From: Mucilaginibacter sp. | GTDB taxonomy: Bacteria; Bacteroidota; Bacteroidia; Sphingobacteriales; Sphingobacteriaceae | Reading direction: 5' to 3' | Assembly: GCA_030445275.1 (NCBI GenBank) | Contig: JAUCSE010000022.1 | Coordinates: 124,001-188,000, forward strand | Length of the DNA: 64,000 nt | Shown here: one piece after another, positions 8,540 through 18,294 of the stretch | Layout of the letters: every line of letters starts with the position of its first letter | Numbering within the stretch: the first letter of the stretch is position 1 | Made by a program: the position numbers and the translations under genes | Notes under the pieces: model-generated | Told to the model about the DNA's origin: nothing | Database searches by the model: none | The model's input: the letters and a program-made list of their open reading frames with translations, nothing else

Positions 8540-9499
8540 ATGAAAATAGGTATTGTATCCAATTCAGCAACGCTGTATATGCCCCTGCTTTCGGCCTTAT
8601 CTAATGATAAGGAGAAAGTAGGGCTTATGCTTTACGTAGGTAGTTCCACCGCGCCCGATAACAGCGCGCCCGAAACTATTAACTATTGCAATGCTGCGGG
8701 CATCGGACTTACGTTTGAGCACAATAAAACCAACCTTTATACCTGGCTGCAACAGTGTGATATTGTTTTCTTTTCGGGCTATAGTAATATTGTTAAAACG
8801 CAATATCTAAAACATATAATATACGGTGCCTATAATATTCATTTTGGCACCCTGCCGCAGTTTCGCGGTCCATCGCCGGTTTTCTGGCAATTGCGGAAAG
8901 GTGGTCCGGAAATAGGAATGGCCATTCATGTACTTACAGACCAGCTGGATAGCGGCCCCATCATATGGCAGCAAAACATACCCAATGAGCAGCATTATAA
9001 CTACGACAATGTTTACCAGCTGTTTGGCCAGTTGCAAATACAAGGCATATTGGCCATACTAAATGGAATTAACAGCGGTAACAGATTACAGCCTATTGAG
9101 CAGGATGAAAATCTGGCAGCGTATTATTCGCGTCCTGAGCTAAAAGATGTTTTTATCAATTGGCAGGAAATGGATACAGCGCAGATCATAGATACCATTA
9201 AAGCCTGCAGCCCTTGGAACATGGGTGCTATTTCACTTATTAACGGGCAGGAACTGAAAATACTGGATGCCTCTGTTGGCTTAACCAATCACTATTCCTA
9301 TCCGTCAGGTACTACCATTATTAATGAACACATGTTTGCAGTAGTGTGCAAAGGCGAGTGTTTATTAACTATTAACTTTTTTAAGATCGGTAATAATTAT
9401 GTACCGGCCAGGTTTGCTGGTGCCTATGGCTTAAAAAGCGAACAGAGCTTTGTAAGTAACGTACCACATTTACCCCACGCAACAGTAGAAACAAGCTAA
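8540..9499 (+). CDS. formyltransferase-family protein (Fmt/ArnA-like N-domain)
   Basis: The 319-residue protein carries the formyl-transferase catalytic core. Asn99 and His101 occur in YNIHFGTLPQFRGPSPVFW and Asp137 in TDQLDSGPIIW. The spacing of Asn to His to Asp is the same as in methionyl-tRNA formyltransferase (N106, H108, D144 in E. coli), so the site should be active. The C-terminal part (about 210-319) resembles only loosely the OB-like domain of Fmt. The family transfers a formyl group from 10-formyl-tetrahydrofolate to an amine, either on Met-tRNA or an amino sugar or amino acid. A housekeeping fmt would not be expected between a collar protein and an adhesin, so a modification role is more likely. 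The substrate is unknown. Confidence 0.85.
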   Translation: MKIGIVSNSATLYMPLLSALSNDKEKVGLMLYVGSSTAPDNSAPETINYCNAAGIGLTFEHNKTNLYTWLQQCDIVFFSGYSNIVKTQYLKHIIYGAYNIHFGTLPQFRGPSPVFWQLRKGGPEIGMAIHVLTDQLDSGPIIWQQNIPNEQHYNYDNVYQLFGQLQIQGILAILNGINSGNRLQPIEQDENLAAYYSRPELKDVFINWQEMDTAQIIDTIKACSPWNMGAISLINGQELKILDASVGLTNHYSYPSGTTIINEHMFAVVCKGECLLTINFFKIGNNYVPARFAGAYGLKSEQSFVSNVPHLPHATVETS

Positions 9500-9521
9500 A
9501 AACTATCATAAAATTATTTAC

Positions 9522-9546
9522 GGCTGGTAATCATAAGGCACCAGCC
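9522..9546 (+). promoter_or_regulatory. intercistronic hairpin before the giant adhesin gene
   Basis: GGCTGGT (9522-9528) pairs with ACCAGCC (9540-9546) around an 11-nt loop, 20 nt before the adhesin start. No T-tract follows, so it looks more like an RNA-processing or attenuation element than a terminator. Confidence 0.35.
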
Positions 9547-9566
9547 CTACCAATCAACTTATTAAA

Positions 9567-12500
9567 ATGAAAAAACATCTACTCGTTTTTTGTATAGGCC
9601 TTTTAAGTATCATGACCAGTTTACGGGCATCGGCCCAAACTTTCGACTGGTCATGTTTTCCAACTGCGGGCACCATACTCGCCGACGCCAATGGCATTGC
9701 CAATTTTAACCTAACCGCTGCTAATTGCAGCGTGGCCAATGGTTGGGTACTACAGTGCCAGGGAACCGGCGAACAGCGCATCCTGTCCTCGGCCCTGGGT
9801 GGCAACCCTTATATACGGATGCAAAAGGTGGGTACGGATGCAACATTTAGCTTTGCCCGTATATTAACGGCATCAGGTGCTTTATTTACATTGAAGAGTA
9901 TATCGGTTACACCAACCTCGGTAGGTGCTGCTGCCGGAGGTAATCAGGTAATTACGCTTCATGCCTTTAAAGGCGGGCACGAATTAGGATCGACATCAAC
10001 AGGCTCCCTTAGCTCAATAACACTGGTGAATATCCCGGAATCGCAGTTAGGAGCCTTCGTCAATATTGATGAAATCAGGTTCACTTCTGATCAGCCTGCC
10101 GCCTTTGGCGTTGGCATTGATGATGTGGTTATTGTAGCAGCACCGACCGCCCCAACGGTAACCACCGACAACTTTGCGGCGATTACCACCAGCTCGGCCA
10201 CATTAACAGGTACTGTAACTGCCGATGGTGGTTCTACAGTGACGGAAAAAGGTATAGTTTATGGTACTTTACCTAACCCCAATATAGTAACAGGTACTAA
10301 AGTAACAAATGGTTCCGGTACAGGTGCTATTTCGGCAAATGCCTCGGGGCTCGCAAGCAATACTACTTATTACTTTAGGGCTTATGCCACTAATATCGCA
10401 GGTACAGCTTATGGTCAGAATGCTTCCTTTAAAACCCTTATTGCCAATATCGCACCGGTAGCAGTGGCCGATAATTATAATTTTAATACAGGGACAGCTT
10501 TAACCGTTGCCGCCCCTGGCGTTTTAGGTAACGATACGGATGCCGACGGTGATCCCCTAACCGCCGTATTGGTATCCGGCCCGGCCAATGGCACCCTGAC
10601 TTTAAATCCCAACGGCAGTTTTACCTATAACTCAACCAGTACAGCTAACGATCAGTTTACTTATAAAGTTAATGACGGCAAGGTTGATGGCAACACGGTT
10701 ACAGTAACGCTCACGCGTGTTAACACCGCCCCGATAATAGCTGCATCTGCAGGCACATCTTTATTTTCAGGTACGGATGCTTTTATTGATCCCGGAATTA
10801 CGGTGAGCGATGATGGCAGCACTTTAGCTTCTGGTGTAGTATCCATTACCGGTGGTTTTCACTCTTCAGAGGACCAGCTGGCATTGATACCTAACGGATC
10901 CACGGGTGATATTGTCGGCTCTTATAACGGGGGCACTGGTTTTCTCCTCTTGGGATCACCAAGTGCTACGGCTACTGTTGCACAGTGGCAGGCCGCGCTG
11001 CGCCGAATCGTTTACAGGAATGCGCAGGCAGCTCCAACCGTAAACACCAGAACCATCAGCTTTTTGGTAAGTGATGGTAGTTTGAACAGCAATGCGGTCA
11101 CTAAAACGGTAAGTATTGCCCCGCCGGTTGCCGTGCTCGATAACTATAGCTATCAATCAGGCATCGCTTTAACTATTCCGACTCCCGGAGTTTTAGGTAA
11201 CGATACGAGCCCCGGTGGGAGTCCGCTGAGCGCCATATTGGTGACCGGCCCGACTAACGGCACGCTGGTTTTAAATCCCAATGGCAGTTTTACCTATACT
11301 TCAACCGGTGGAACTAACGACCAGTTCACCTATAAGGTTAATAATGGCCATCTTGATGGAAATACGGTTGCGGTGACGCTTGTACGTAGCAACTCCGCCC
11401 CGGTAGCCAATAACGATACGTATACAGTAACCGCAAACACACCATTTAGCGGGAACGTGTTTGACAACGACTCCGATCCCGATGGAGACCAACTATTCAC
11501 CTCAGCGAACACTTCGCCTGCCCATGGCACCCTTATATTGAACGCCAATGGCAGTTTTACCTATATACCTAACATAGGCACTACAGGCGACGATACTTTT
11601 AATTACCAGGTATGTGATAACGGAATCCCTTCTTTCTGCGCTTCGGCAACGGTGGTTTTCCATGTATCGGCACCCGTTAATCAAGCCCCTGTATTGGTGG
11701 CAAGCGCCGGCCAGACAATATTTTCCGGCTCACCCATACCTGTTGATGCGGGTATCACGGTAACCGATGCGGATAACAGCACACTAGCGTCAGCTACGAT
11801 ATCCATGACCGGTAGTCTCCATATAGGCGAGGATGCGCTGTTATTTACACCCGGAGGCGCTACGGGTAATATAACAGGCAGTTTTTCCACTATTACAGAG
11901 AGGCTTAACCTGTCGTCGGCAGGTAACACAGCAACTGTTGCACAGTGGCAGGCTGCGCTCAGGGCTGTAGCTTATCAAGATCAAGTCCCCAGTCCGAATA
12001 CTACGACCCGCACCGTAACTTTTGTGGTAAATGATGGGACTAACGACAGTAATCCGGTTAGCAAGAGCGTAGTTTTCGCCATGCCTGCCATTAGTGCCGG
12101 CGGCACATTATCGGCACTCAACACCACATACGGCACAGCATCGGCTTCCGGTACCTTCAACGTATCGGGCACGAACCTTACCGCTGGCATATTGGTTACA
12201 GCGCCGGCCGGTTTTGAGGTGAGCATCGATAACGTAACATTTACCCATACGGTTACCATCGGCTCGGGCGGCAATATTGCTTCAACACCGGTGCAGATCA
12301 GATTGGCGGCCGGCAATAACGCGGGCACTTACTCAGGCTTTGTAGCGCTGAGCAGTGCCGGTGCAGGCGGCATAAATGTACCAACAGTTGCCAGCACAGT
12401 TAGTCCTAAAAAACTGACCATCACCGCCAAAAATATAACCAAAACTTATGGGCAAACCCTTACAGGCGGTGCCACAACTACTGAATTTACCGTTGCCGGA

Positions 12501-15500
12501 TTGGTTGGCACAGAAACCGTTGGTAATGTTACCATTGCTTACGGAACAGGTACTGCTGCCAATGCCGCGGTTAATACCTATACTGGATCAGTAACGGCCA
12601 GCGCCGCAAACGGCGGAACATTTACCCCTACCAACTATGCTATTGACTATATAGCCGGCAATATTGTGGTGAACAAAGCCGCATTGACTATTACCGCCAA
12701 TAATAAAGGCAAGGCATTTGGTTCGGCGCTAACCGGCGGACCAGGTTCTATTGATTTTACTTCGACAGGCTTGGTTAACGCCGAAACCATTGGCAGCGTA
12801 ACCATTACTTATGGCGTGGGCGCAGCTGCCAATGCCGCTGTGGGAGCATATCTCGGATCCATAGTGCCCAGCGCGGCAACAAGCGGCACATTTAATGCTG
12901 CTAACTATACTATTACCTATACAGCTGGGACACTCACCGTTGGGCAGGCTATTTTAACCATAACAGCCAACAGCGCCACCAAAACATACGGTTCGCCCGT
13001 TCCTATCCTGACGGTAACCTATAGTGGTTTTGTGGGTACTGATGATGCTTCGAGCTTAACTACACAGCCCACCATCAGCACGCCTGGGGTTACTAATTCG
13101 CCGGTAGGTAGTTATCCAATAACACCGAGCGGTGCGGTATCATCAAACTATACCATTGTTTATCAGCCGGGAACGTTAACCGTAACACCGGCCTCTTTAA
13201 CGGTTACAGCCAACAACTGGACTAAAACATATGGACAAACCCTGACCGGAGGCGCAGGTTCTACCGCGTTTACATCAGCCGGATTGGTGGGGACCGAAAC
13301 TATTGGCAGTGTGACCATCACTTACGGAGCGGGTGGGGCAGCGGGAGATGTGGCAAATACCTACACTGGGGCCATTGTGCCCAGCACTGCCACAGGCGGT
13401 ACCTTTAATGCGGCGAATTATAACATTAGCTATGCTGTCGGAAATATTACAGTAGGGAAAGCCCCTATTACGGTAACTGCTAACACGCAGGCCAAAACGT
13501 ATGGTGAGGCTGATCCGGCGCTAACCTACACCGTGACTAGCGGAGCATTGGCAGGTACCGATAAATTTACGGGCAGGCTTACCCGTGCAGCCGGCGAAAA
13601 CGCCGGAACTTACGCTATTCAACAGGGCACCCTGGCAGTCGGTAGCAATTATACACTGACTTATGTTGATGCTAACCTTACCATTGGCAAGGCCCCCATC
13701 ACCGTAACAGCCGATGCACAAACTAAAACCTACGGCGATGTCGATCCGGCACTGGCGTACAATATCACCAGCGGAACGCTGGCATTTGCTGATACATTTA
13801 CCGGCAGGCTTACCCGCGCTCCCGGCGAAAACGCCGGTACTTACGCTATTCAGCAGGGCACCCTGGCGATCAGCAGTAATTATACGCTCACTTATGCAGG
13901 CGCAAACCTAACCATAGGTAAAGCAGCCATCACCGTAACAGCTGATCCTCAAACCAAAGCTTTTGGTGCGGCTGATCCGGCGCTGACCTACAAGATCAGC
14001 AGCGGAACGTTAAAGTTTGCTGATACATTTACCGGTGCGCTTACCCGTGTGCCGGGCGAAAGCGCAGGAACTTACGCTATTCAGCAAGGTACTCTGGCGC
14101 TGAGCAGTAACTACACACTCACTTACGTAGGCGCTAACCTGACCATTGGCAAAACGGCCATCACGATAACCGCCGATGTACAAACCAAGTCTTACGGCGA
14201 TGTTGATCCGGTGTTAACCTACAAGATCACCAGCGGCGCATTGTTAGGTACCGATAAATTTACCGGAACGCTTACCCGCGCTCCCGGGGAAAACGTGGGT
14301 ACTTATGCTATTCAGCAGGGCACCCTGGCGCTGAGCAGTAATTATACGCTGACATATGTTGGTGCCAACCTTACCATTGGCAAAGCAGCCATCACCGTAA
14401 CAGCTGATCCTCAAACCAAGGATTTTGGTGTTGCTGATCCGGCGCTGACGTTCAAGATCACTAGCGGAACGTTAAAGTTTGCGGATACATTTACCGGGGC
14501 ACTTACCCGTGTGCCTGGCGAAAGCACAGGAACTTATGCTATTCAGCAGGGTACCCTGGCGCTCAGCAGCAACTACGCACTCACTTACGTAGGCGCTAAT
14601 CTTACCATTGGCAAAATAGCTATCACGGTAACGGCCGATACGCAAACCAAAGCTTATGGTGCAGCTGATCCGACATTGACGTACAAGATCACCACCGGCA
14701 CATTGGTGGGTACGGATAAATTTACAGGTACACTTACCCGTGTTGCCGGTGAAAACGCCGGTACCTATGCTATTCAGCAAGGTACCCTGGCACTCAGCAG
14801 CAATTATACATTGACTTATGTAGGTGCTAACCTTACTGTTGGTAAAACTGTCATCACGGTAACTGCTGATGCTCAAACCAAAGCTTACGGGGCAGTTGAT
14901 CCGGTACTGACGTACAAGGTCACCAGTGGAGCTTTAGCATTTGTAGATACATTTACAGGGGCACTTACCCGCGTTGCCGGCGAAAATGCAGGCACTTATG
15001 CCATCCAGCAGGGCACCCTGGCACTCAGCAGCAATTACACATTGACCTATGTAGGTGCTAACCTTACTGTTGGTAAAACCGCCATCACGGTAACTGCTGA
15101 TGCGCAAACCAAAGCTTACGGGGCAGTTGATCCGGTACTGACGTACAAGGTCACCAGCGGAGCGTTAGCATTTGCAGATACATTTACAGGGGCACTTACC
15201 CGCGTTGCCGGCGAAAATATTGGGACTTACCCTATTCAACAAGGAACCCTGGCGCTTAATGCTAATTATACATTGACTTATGTAGATGCCAGCCTCACTA
15301 TTGGCAAAACGGCTATCACCGTAACCGCTGATGCGCAAACCAAAATTTACGGAGAGGCCGATCCTGCATTGTCCTACAAGATCACAAATGGGGCATTGGT
15401 AGGTACAGATAAGTTTACAGGAACGCTTACCCGGGTTGCCGGCGAAAACGTGGGAACTTATGCTGTTCAACAGAGTACCCTGGCGCTCAGCAGCAATTAT

Positions 15501-17114
15501 ACCCTGACTTACGTAGGTGCCAATCTAACCATCACACAAAAAACGTTGACCATTACAGCTAATAATGCCACTAAAGTATATGGTTCTGCTAACCCGGTTT
15601 TAGGTGTAAGCTATAGCGGCTTCGCGGGAAGTGATAATGCTTCAAATTTAACCACCCAACCAACGGTAAGCACTGTTGCAGTGGCAAATTCGCCGGTAGG
15701 TACTTATCCAATTACAGCCAACGGTGCAGCATCTGCCAACTACACCATAATTTATAAACCAGGCACGCTGACGGTGACATCTGCTGTACTTACCATTACG
15801 GCTAATAACGTAACAAAAAGCTACGGGCAAACCTTAACTAATCATGTAGGCTCAACTGCGTTTACTTCCAGCGGTTTGGTAGGATCCGAAACAATTGGCA
15901 GCATATCCATTACTTATGACAATGGCTCGGCAGCCAGTGCAGCAGTTGGAATTTATACCGGTTCGGTAGTGGCAAGTACAGCTACCGGCGGCACATTTAC
16001 TCCGGCAAACTATCAGATCATTTACGTGCCGGGTAATATCGTGATCAATCAGCCTACGTTAACTATTACGGCTAATAATGCCAGTAAAATTTATGGTTCG
16101 GCAAATCCTGTCCTAAGCATTAGTTACAGTGGTTTTGTTAACAGCGACAACAGCAATAGTTTAACCACCAAGCCGGTTATTACTACAACAGCAACACAAG
16201 CATCTGTAGCGGGAACCTACCCAATAACGGTAAGCGGGGCGGCTCTTGCCAATTATAAAATTGTTTATGTAGCCGGAACATTAACCGTTAATAAAGTTAA
16301 ACTAACCATTACGGCCGAAGATAAAAGTCGCCCATACGGGGTGGCCAACCCTGTATTCACAGCAGTTTACAGCGGCTTTGTGAACGGTGATGATCAGGCC
16401 GCTTTAACCAAGCTGCCTGTGCTGGCTACTGTAGCTAATTCCACTTCGTTACCGGGCTCATATCCTATTACAGCAAGCGGTGCAACATCTGCCAACTATA
16501 CGTTTAATTATGTGCCGGGCAAACTAACCGTTATAGCGCTCAGCAACGCCAAACTGATCAACCTGGTGCCAACAGCAGGTGCGTTAAACCCATCATTTAA
16601 TGCTGATAATTTCAGTTACAAATCGGAGATTGATAATGACGTAGCAGGTGTGCGCCTTACGCTCACTTTTGATCCTACAGCCACGGCGCGTATCAACGGC
16701 TCTTCACCAGTGGCAAGTGACCGGCTATCGTTCAATATCCCACTTAACGTAGGTAACAACACCATTAGCATAGTAGTAACCGCTCAGGATCATGTAACCA
16801 CCAATACTTATACACTGGTTATTTACAGGGGCGAGGACCAGCAGAATATCGTAGCCAGCAATATACTTACCCCTAATGGCGATGGAAAGAACGATACCTG
16901 GGTTATAGCTGATATTCAGCTTTACCCCAATAACACGGTCACGGTTTTTGACCAGGGAGGGCGCACTGTTTATACCAAACATGGCTATACTAATGATTGG
17001 AATGGAAACTATGGCGGTAGTCCGCTGACAGAAGGAACTTACTATTACATTATTGATCTGGGGCTGCAACAGCGCAAGTTTAAAGGATTCATCACCATTA
17101 TTCATGACAGGTAA
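9567..17114 (+). CDS. giant T9SS-secreted surface protein with Ig/cadherin-like and MBG repeat domains
   Basis: This 2515-residue protein starts with a Sec signal peptide (1-24, ending ASAQ). In approximate order it has an N-terminal jelly-roll-like domain (25-190), a fibronectin-like domain (191-292) and VCBS/Ig-type domains with GVLGNDTDADGDPL and LNPNGSFTY motifs (292-385, 513-606, 607-705). Related AQWQAALR-containing modules (386-512, 706-835) lie between them. Seventeen MBG-type domains with TKxYG signatures follow, of which nine (1298-1990) are near-identical 77-residue repeats. A cadherin-like beta-sandwich (about 2330-2425) precedes a T9SS type B/gliding-type C-terminal domain from residue 2432 (ILTPNGDGKNDTW to FKGFITIIHDR). 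The overall plan matches SprB-like adhesins of gliding Bacteroidota. The PorP/SprF gene 57 nt downstream is the expected secretion partner. The ligand is unknown. Confidence 0.93.
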   Translation: MKKHLLVFCIGLLSIMTSLRASAQTFDWSCFPTAGTILADANGIANFNLTAANCSVANGWVLQCQGTGEQRILSSALGGNPYIRMQKVGTDATFSFARILTASGALFTLKSISVTPTSVGAAAGGNQVITLHAFKGGHELGSTSTGSLSSITLVNIPESQLGAFVNIDEIRFTSDQPAAFGVGIDDVVIVAAPTAPTVTTDNFAAITTSSATLTGTVTADGGSTVTEKGIVYGTLPNPNIVTGTKVTNGSGTGAISANASGLASNTTYYFRAYATNIAGTAYGQNASFKTLIANIAPVAVADNYNFNTGTALTVAAPGVLGNDTDADGDPLTAVLVSGPANGTLTLNPNGSFTYNSTSTANDQFTYKVNDGKVDGNTVTVTLTRVNTAPIIAASAGTSLFSGTDAFIDPGITVSDDGSTLASGVVSITGGFHSSEDQLALIPNGSTGDIVGSYNGGTGFLLLGSPSATATVAQWQAALRRIVYRNAQAAPTVNTRTISFLVSDGSLNSNAVTKTVSIAPPVAVLDNYSYQSGIALTIPTPGVLGNDTSPGGSPLSAILVTGPTNGTLVLNPNGSFTYTSTGGTNDQFTYKVNNGHLDGNTVAVTLVRSNSAPVANNDTYTVTANTPFSGNVFDNDSDPDGDQLFTSANTSPAHGTLILNANGSFTYIPNIGTTGDDTFNYQVCDNGIPSFCASATVVFHVSAPVNQAPVLVASAGQTIFSGSPIPVDAGITVTDADNSTLASATISMTGSLHIGEDALLFTPGGATGNITGSFSTITERLNLSSAGNTATVAQWQAALRAVAYQDQVPSPNTTTRTVTFVVNDGTNDSNPVSKSVVFAMPAISAGGTLSALNTTYGTASASGTFNVSGTNLTAGILVTAPAGFEVSIDNVTFTHTVTIGSGGNIASTPVQIRLAAGNNAGTYSGFVALSSAGAGGINVPTVASTVSPKKLTITAKNITKTYGQTLTGGATTTEFTVAGLVGTETVGNVTIAYGTGTAANAAVNTYTGSVTASAANGGTFTPTNYAIDYIAGNIVVNKAALTITANNKGKAFGSALTGGPGSIDFTSTGLVNAETIGSVTITYGVGAAANAAVGAYLGSIVPSAATSGTFNAANYTITYTAGTLTVGQAILTITANSATKTYGSPVPILTVTYSGFVGTDDASSLTTQPTISTPGVTNSPVGSYPITPSGAVSSNYTIVYQPGTLTVTPASLTVTANNWTKTYGQTLTGGAGSTAFTSAGLVGTETIGSVTITYGAGGAAGDVANTYTGAIVPSTATGGTFNAANYNISYAVGNITVGKAPITVTANTQAKTYGEADPALTYTVTSGALAGTDKFTGRLTRAAGENAGTYAIQQGTLAVGSNYTLTYVDANLTIGKAPITVTADAQTKTYGDVDPALAYNITSGTLAFADTFTGRLTRAPGENAGTYAIQQGTLAISSNYTLTYAGANLTIGKAAITVTADPQTKAFGAADPALTYKISSGTLKFADTFTGALTRVPGESAGTYAIQQGTLALSSNYTLTYVGANLTIGKTAITITADVQTKSYGDVDPVLTYKITSGALLGTDKFTGTLTRAPGENVGTYAIQQGTLALSSNYTLTYVGANLTIGKAAITVTADPQTKDFGVADPALTFKITSGTLKFADTFTGALTRVPGESTGTYAIQQGTLALSSNYALTYVGANLTIGKIAITVTADTQTKAYGAADPTLTYKITTGTLVGTDKFTGTLTRVAGENAGTYAIQQGTLALSSNYTLTYVGANLTVGKTVITVTADAQTKAYGAVDPVLTYKVTSGALAFVDTFTGALTRVAGENAGTYAIQQGTLALSSNYTLTYVGANLTVGKTAITVTADAQTKAYGAVDPVLTYKVTSGALAFADTFTGALTRVAGENIGTYPIQQGTLALNANYTLTYVDASLTIGKTAITVTADAQTKIYGEADPALSYKITNGALVGTDKFTGTLTRVAGENVGTYAVQQSTLALSSNYTLTYVGANLTITQKTLTITANNATKVYGSANPVLGVSYSGFAGSDNASNLTTQPTVSTVAVANSPVGTYPITANGAASANYTIIYKPGTLTVTSAVLTITANNVTKSYGQTLTNHVGSTAFTSSGLVGSETIGSISITYDNGSAASAAVGIYTGSVVASTATGGTFTPANYQIIYVPGNIVINQPTLTITANNASKIYGSANPVLSISYSGFVNSDNSNSLTTKPVITTTATQASVAGTYPITVSGAALANYKIVYVAGTLTVNKVKLTITAEDKSRPYGVANPVFTAVYSGFVNGDDQAALTKLPVLATVANSTSLPGSYPITASGATSANYTFNYVPGKLTVIALSNAKLINLVPTAGALNPSFNADNFSYKSEIDNDVAGVRLTLTFDPTATARINGSSPVASDRLSFNIPLNVGNNTISIVVTAQDHVTTNTYTLVIYRGEDQQNIVASNILTPNGDGKNDTWVIADIQLYPNNTVTVFDQGGRTVYTKHGYTNDWNGNYGGSPLTEGTYYYIIDLGLQQRKFKGFITIIHDR
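13458..15536 (+). repeat. nine tandem 231-bp repeats (77-residue MBG units)
   Basis: Nine uninterrupted in-frame units begin with K(A/T/I)(A/P/V)ITVTA and end with (A/S)(N/S)LTI/VG or T. Two sub-types differ at the middle motif: GTDKF in units 1, 4, 6 and 9, and FADTF or FVDTF in units 2, 3, 5, 7 and 8. Units 7 and 8 are almost identical at the DNA level, and units 3 and 5 share several private residues (ADPQTK, SGTLKFADTF, VPGES). This points to recent duplication by unequal exchange. Confidence 0.95.
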
Positions 17115-17171
17115 AAAAGCCAGAATCAGAGAAACAGGAACAATCGCAGATCAAAAGAAATTATAAATAAA

Positions 17172-18095
17172 ATGAAAAACCTTAAACAATATAAAAATAT
17201 AAGTTTTAAAAAGCCTTTGTTGTTAATGGTGCTGCTGATGTGCTTTACATTGTACAGCAGGGCGCAGTTGAACCCTTTTCAGTCCATGTATTTCCAGAAC
17301 AGGTACCTGATCAATCCGGCTATGGCGGGCTTAGATCAGGGGCTGAACATTAATTTAGGCTACCGTCAGCAATGGAGCCCGTTTCCGGGTTCGCCAAAAT
17401 CGCAGACGCTTACAGCTGATTACCAGGCAACAGATAGGGTGGGCCTGGGTTTGAACGTAACTGACGATCAGTCGGGTTTACTCAGGCAAACCCGTGCTAT
17501 GGGTACCTATGCCTATCACCTGCCGCTTGGCGAAAGGAACCAGAAATTGAATTTTGGTCTTTCATTCGGTATTAACGATGGCCGTATTGATCTTGACAAG
17601 ATTGTGGGTGATGAAACGGATGAGCAGATAGCCCGGTACAACCAGGCAAAGCCCTATCTGGATGGTGATTTTGGTATAGCTTATACCAGCGATAATTTAT
17701 TTTTAGAAGGCGCTATACCTAACTTAAAAGCTACCTTTTTCAGAAACTCTATCGAACGTATAGATGTAGATAGGGTTGAGTTTTTTGCAGCCGCCAGTTA
17801 TAAAATATATGTAAGCAGCGGTTATACCGATTTGTTGATAGAACCGCTTACCGCCTATCGAAAAATTAAAGGAGCTAAGGATATTGTTGATGCCGGCTTT
17901 AATTTTACCATGAGCAATTACTATTTATCGTTACAGGCCATATACCATAGTAATCAAAGTACCGGCATTGGTTTGGTATTTGATCAAAAAACCTTTGCTT
18001 TTAATTTTACCTATAACCTGGAAACCGGACAACTTAATGGCTATACTGCTGGCGCGCTTGAATTGGGATTAAAGCTGAAACTATTCCGCAAGTAA
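17172..18095 (+). CDS. PorP/SprF-family type IX secretion outer-membrane protein
   Basis: This 307-residue protein has a signal peptide (to about residue 31, cut near YSRAQ) followed by the family hallmark QLNPFQSMYFQNRYLINPAMAG. Repeating amphipathic beta-strands of an outer-membrane barrel end in LELGLKLKLFRK. PorP/SprF proteins act with the T9SS translocon, and in Flavobacterium johnsoniae SprF is needed for surface delivery of the adjacent SprB adhesin. The same adhesin-then-SprF order is seen here with a 57-nt gap, so this is probably the dedicated partner of the giant protein. It is the last gene of the cluster. Confidence 0.93.
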   Translation: MKNLKQYKNISFKKPLLLMVLLMCFTLYSRAQLNPFQSMYFQNRYLINPAMAGLDQGLNINLGYRQQWSPFPGSPKSQTLTADYQATDRVGLGLNVTDDQSGLLRQTRAMGTYAYHLPLGERNQKLNFGLSFGINDGRIDLDKIVGDETDEQIARYNQAKPYLDGDFGIAYTSDNLFLEGAIPNLKATFFRNSIERIDVDRVEFFAAASYKIYVSSGYTDLLIEPLTAYRKIKGAKDIVDAGFNFTMSNYYLSLQAIYHSNQSTGIGLVFDQKTFAFNFTYNLETGQLNGYTAGALELGLKLKLFRK

Positions 18096-18282
18096 AAAGG
18101 ATAAACAGGAGAAGATCGGCTTTTTTAACTACAAGTATCGAGCTCATCACCGGGTAGGGTTTAAAAAATATATTATTTATAAACAACAGGCCTCAGGCAG
18201 GTTGCATGATCCCAGATCAGTGTTAATGATCTTTTTCGCTGTAATCATGAGAATTTGTTATCCGGTTTTTAACCGGCTTTTC

Positions 18283-18290
18283 TATCTTTG
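18283..18290 (+). promoter_or_regulatory. Bacteroidota -7 promoter box (TATCTTTG)
   Basis: TATCTTTG matches TAnnTTTG exactly and ends only 4 nt before the ATG at 18295. Transcription starting a few bases downstream would give a leaderless or nearly leaderless message. A TTTG at 18254-18257 is the nearest -33-like element, but the 25-nt gap is longer than usual. Confidence 0.45.
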
Positions 18291-18294
18291 CCGA

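Noticed and set aside
14472..14876. Antisense frames over the MBG repeat array (also 13521-13721 and 15165-15470)
   Set aside because: They recur with the repeat period and are a by-product of the repeated sense codons.
13458..15536. Regular repeats considered as a CRISPR array
   Set aside because: The units are 231 bp, contiguous, coding and without spacers.
18202..18294. Upstream extension of the DUF6965-like gene
   Set aside because: The extra residues are not family-like and would overlap an exact -7 promoter box.
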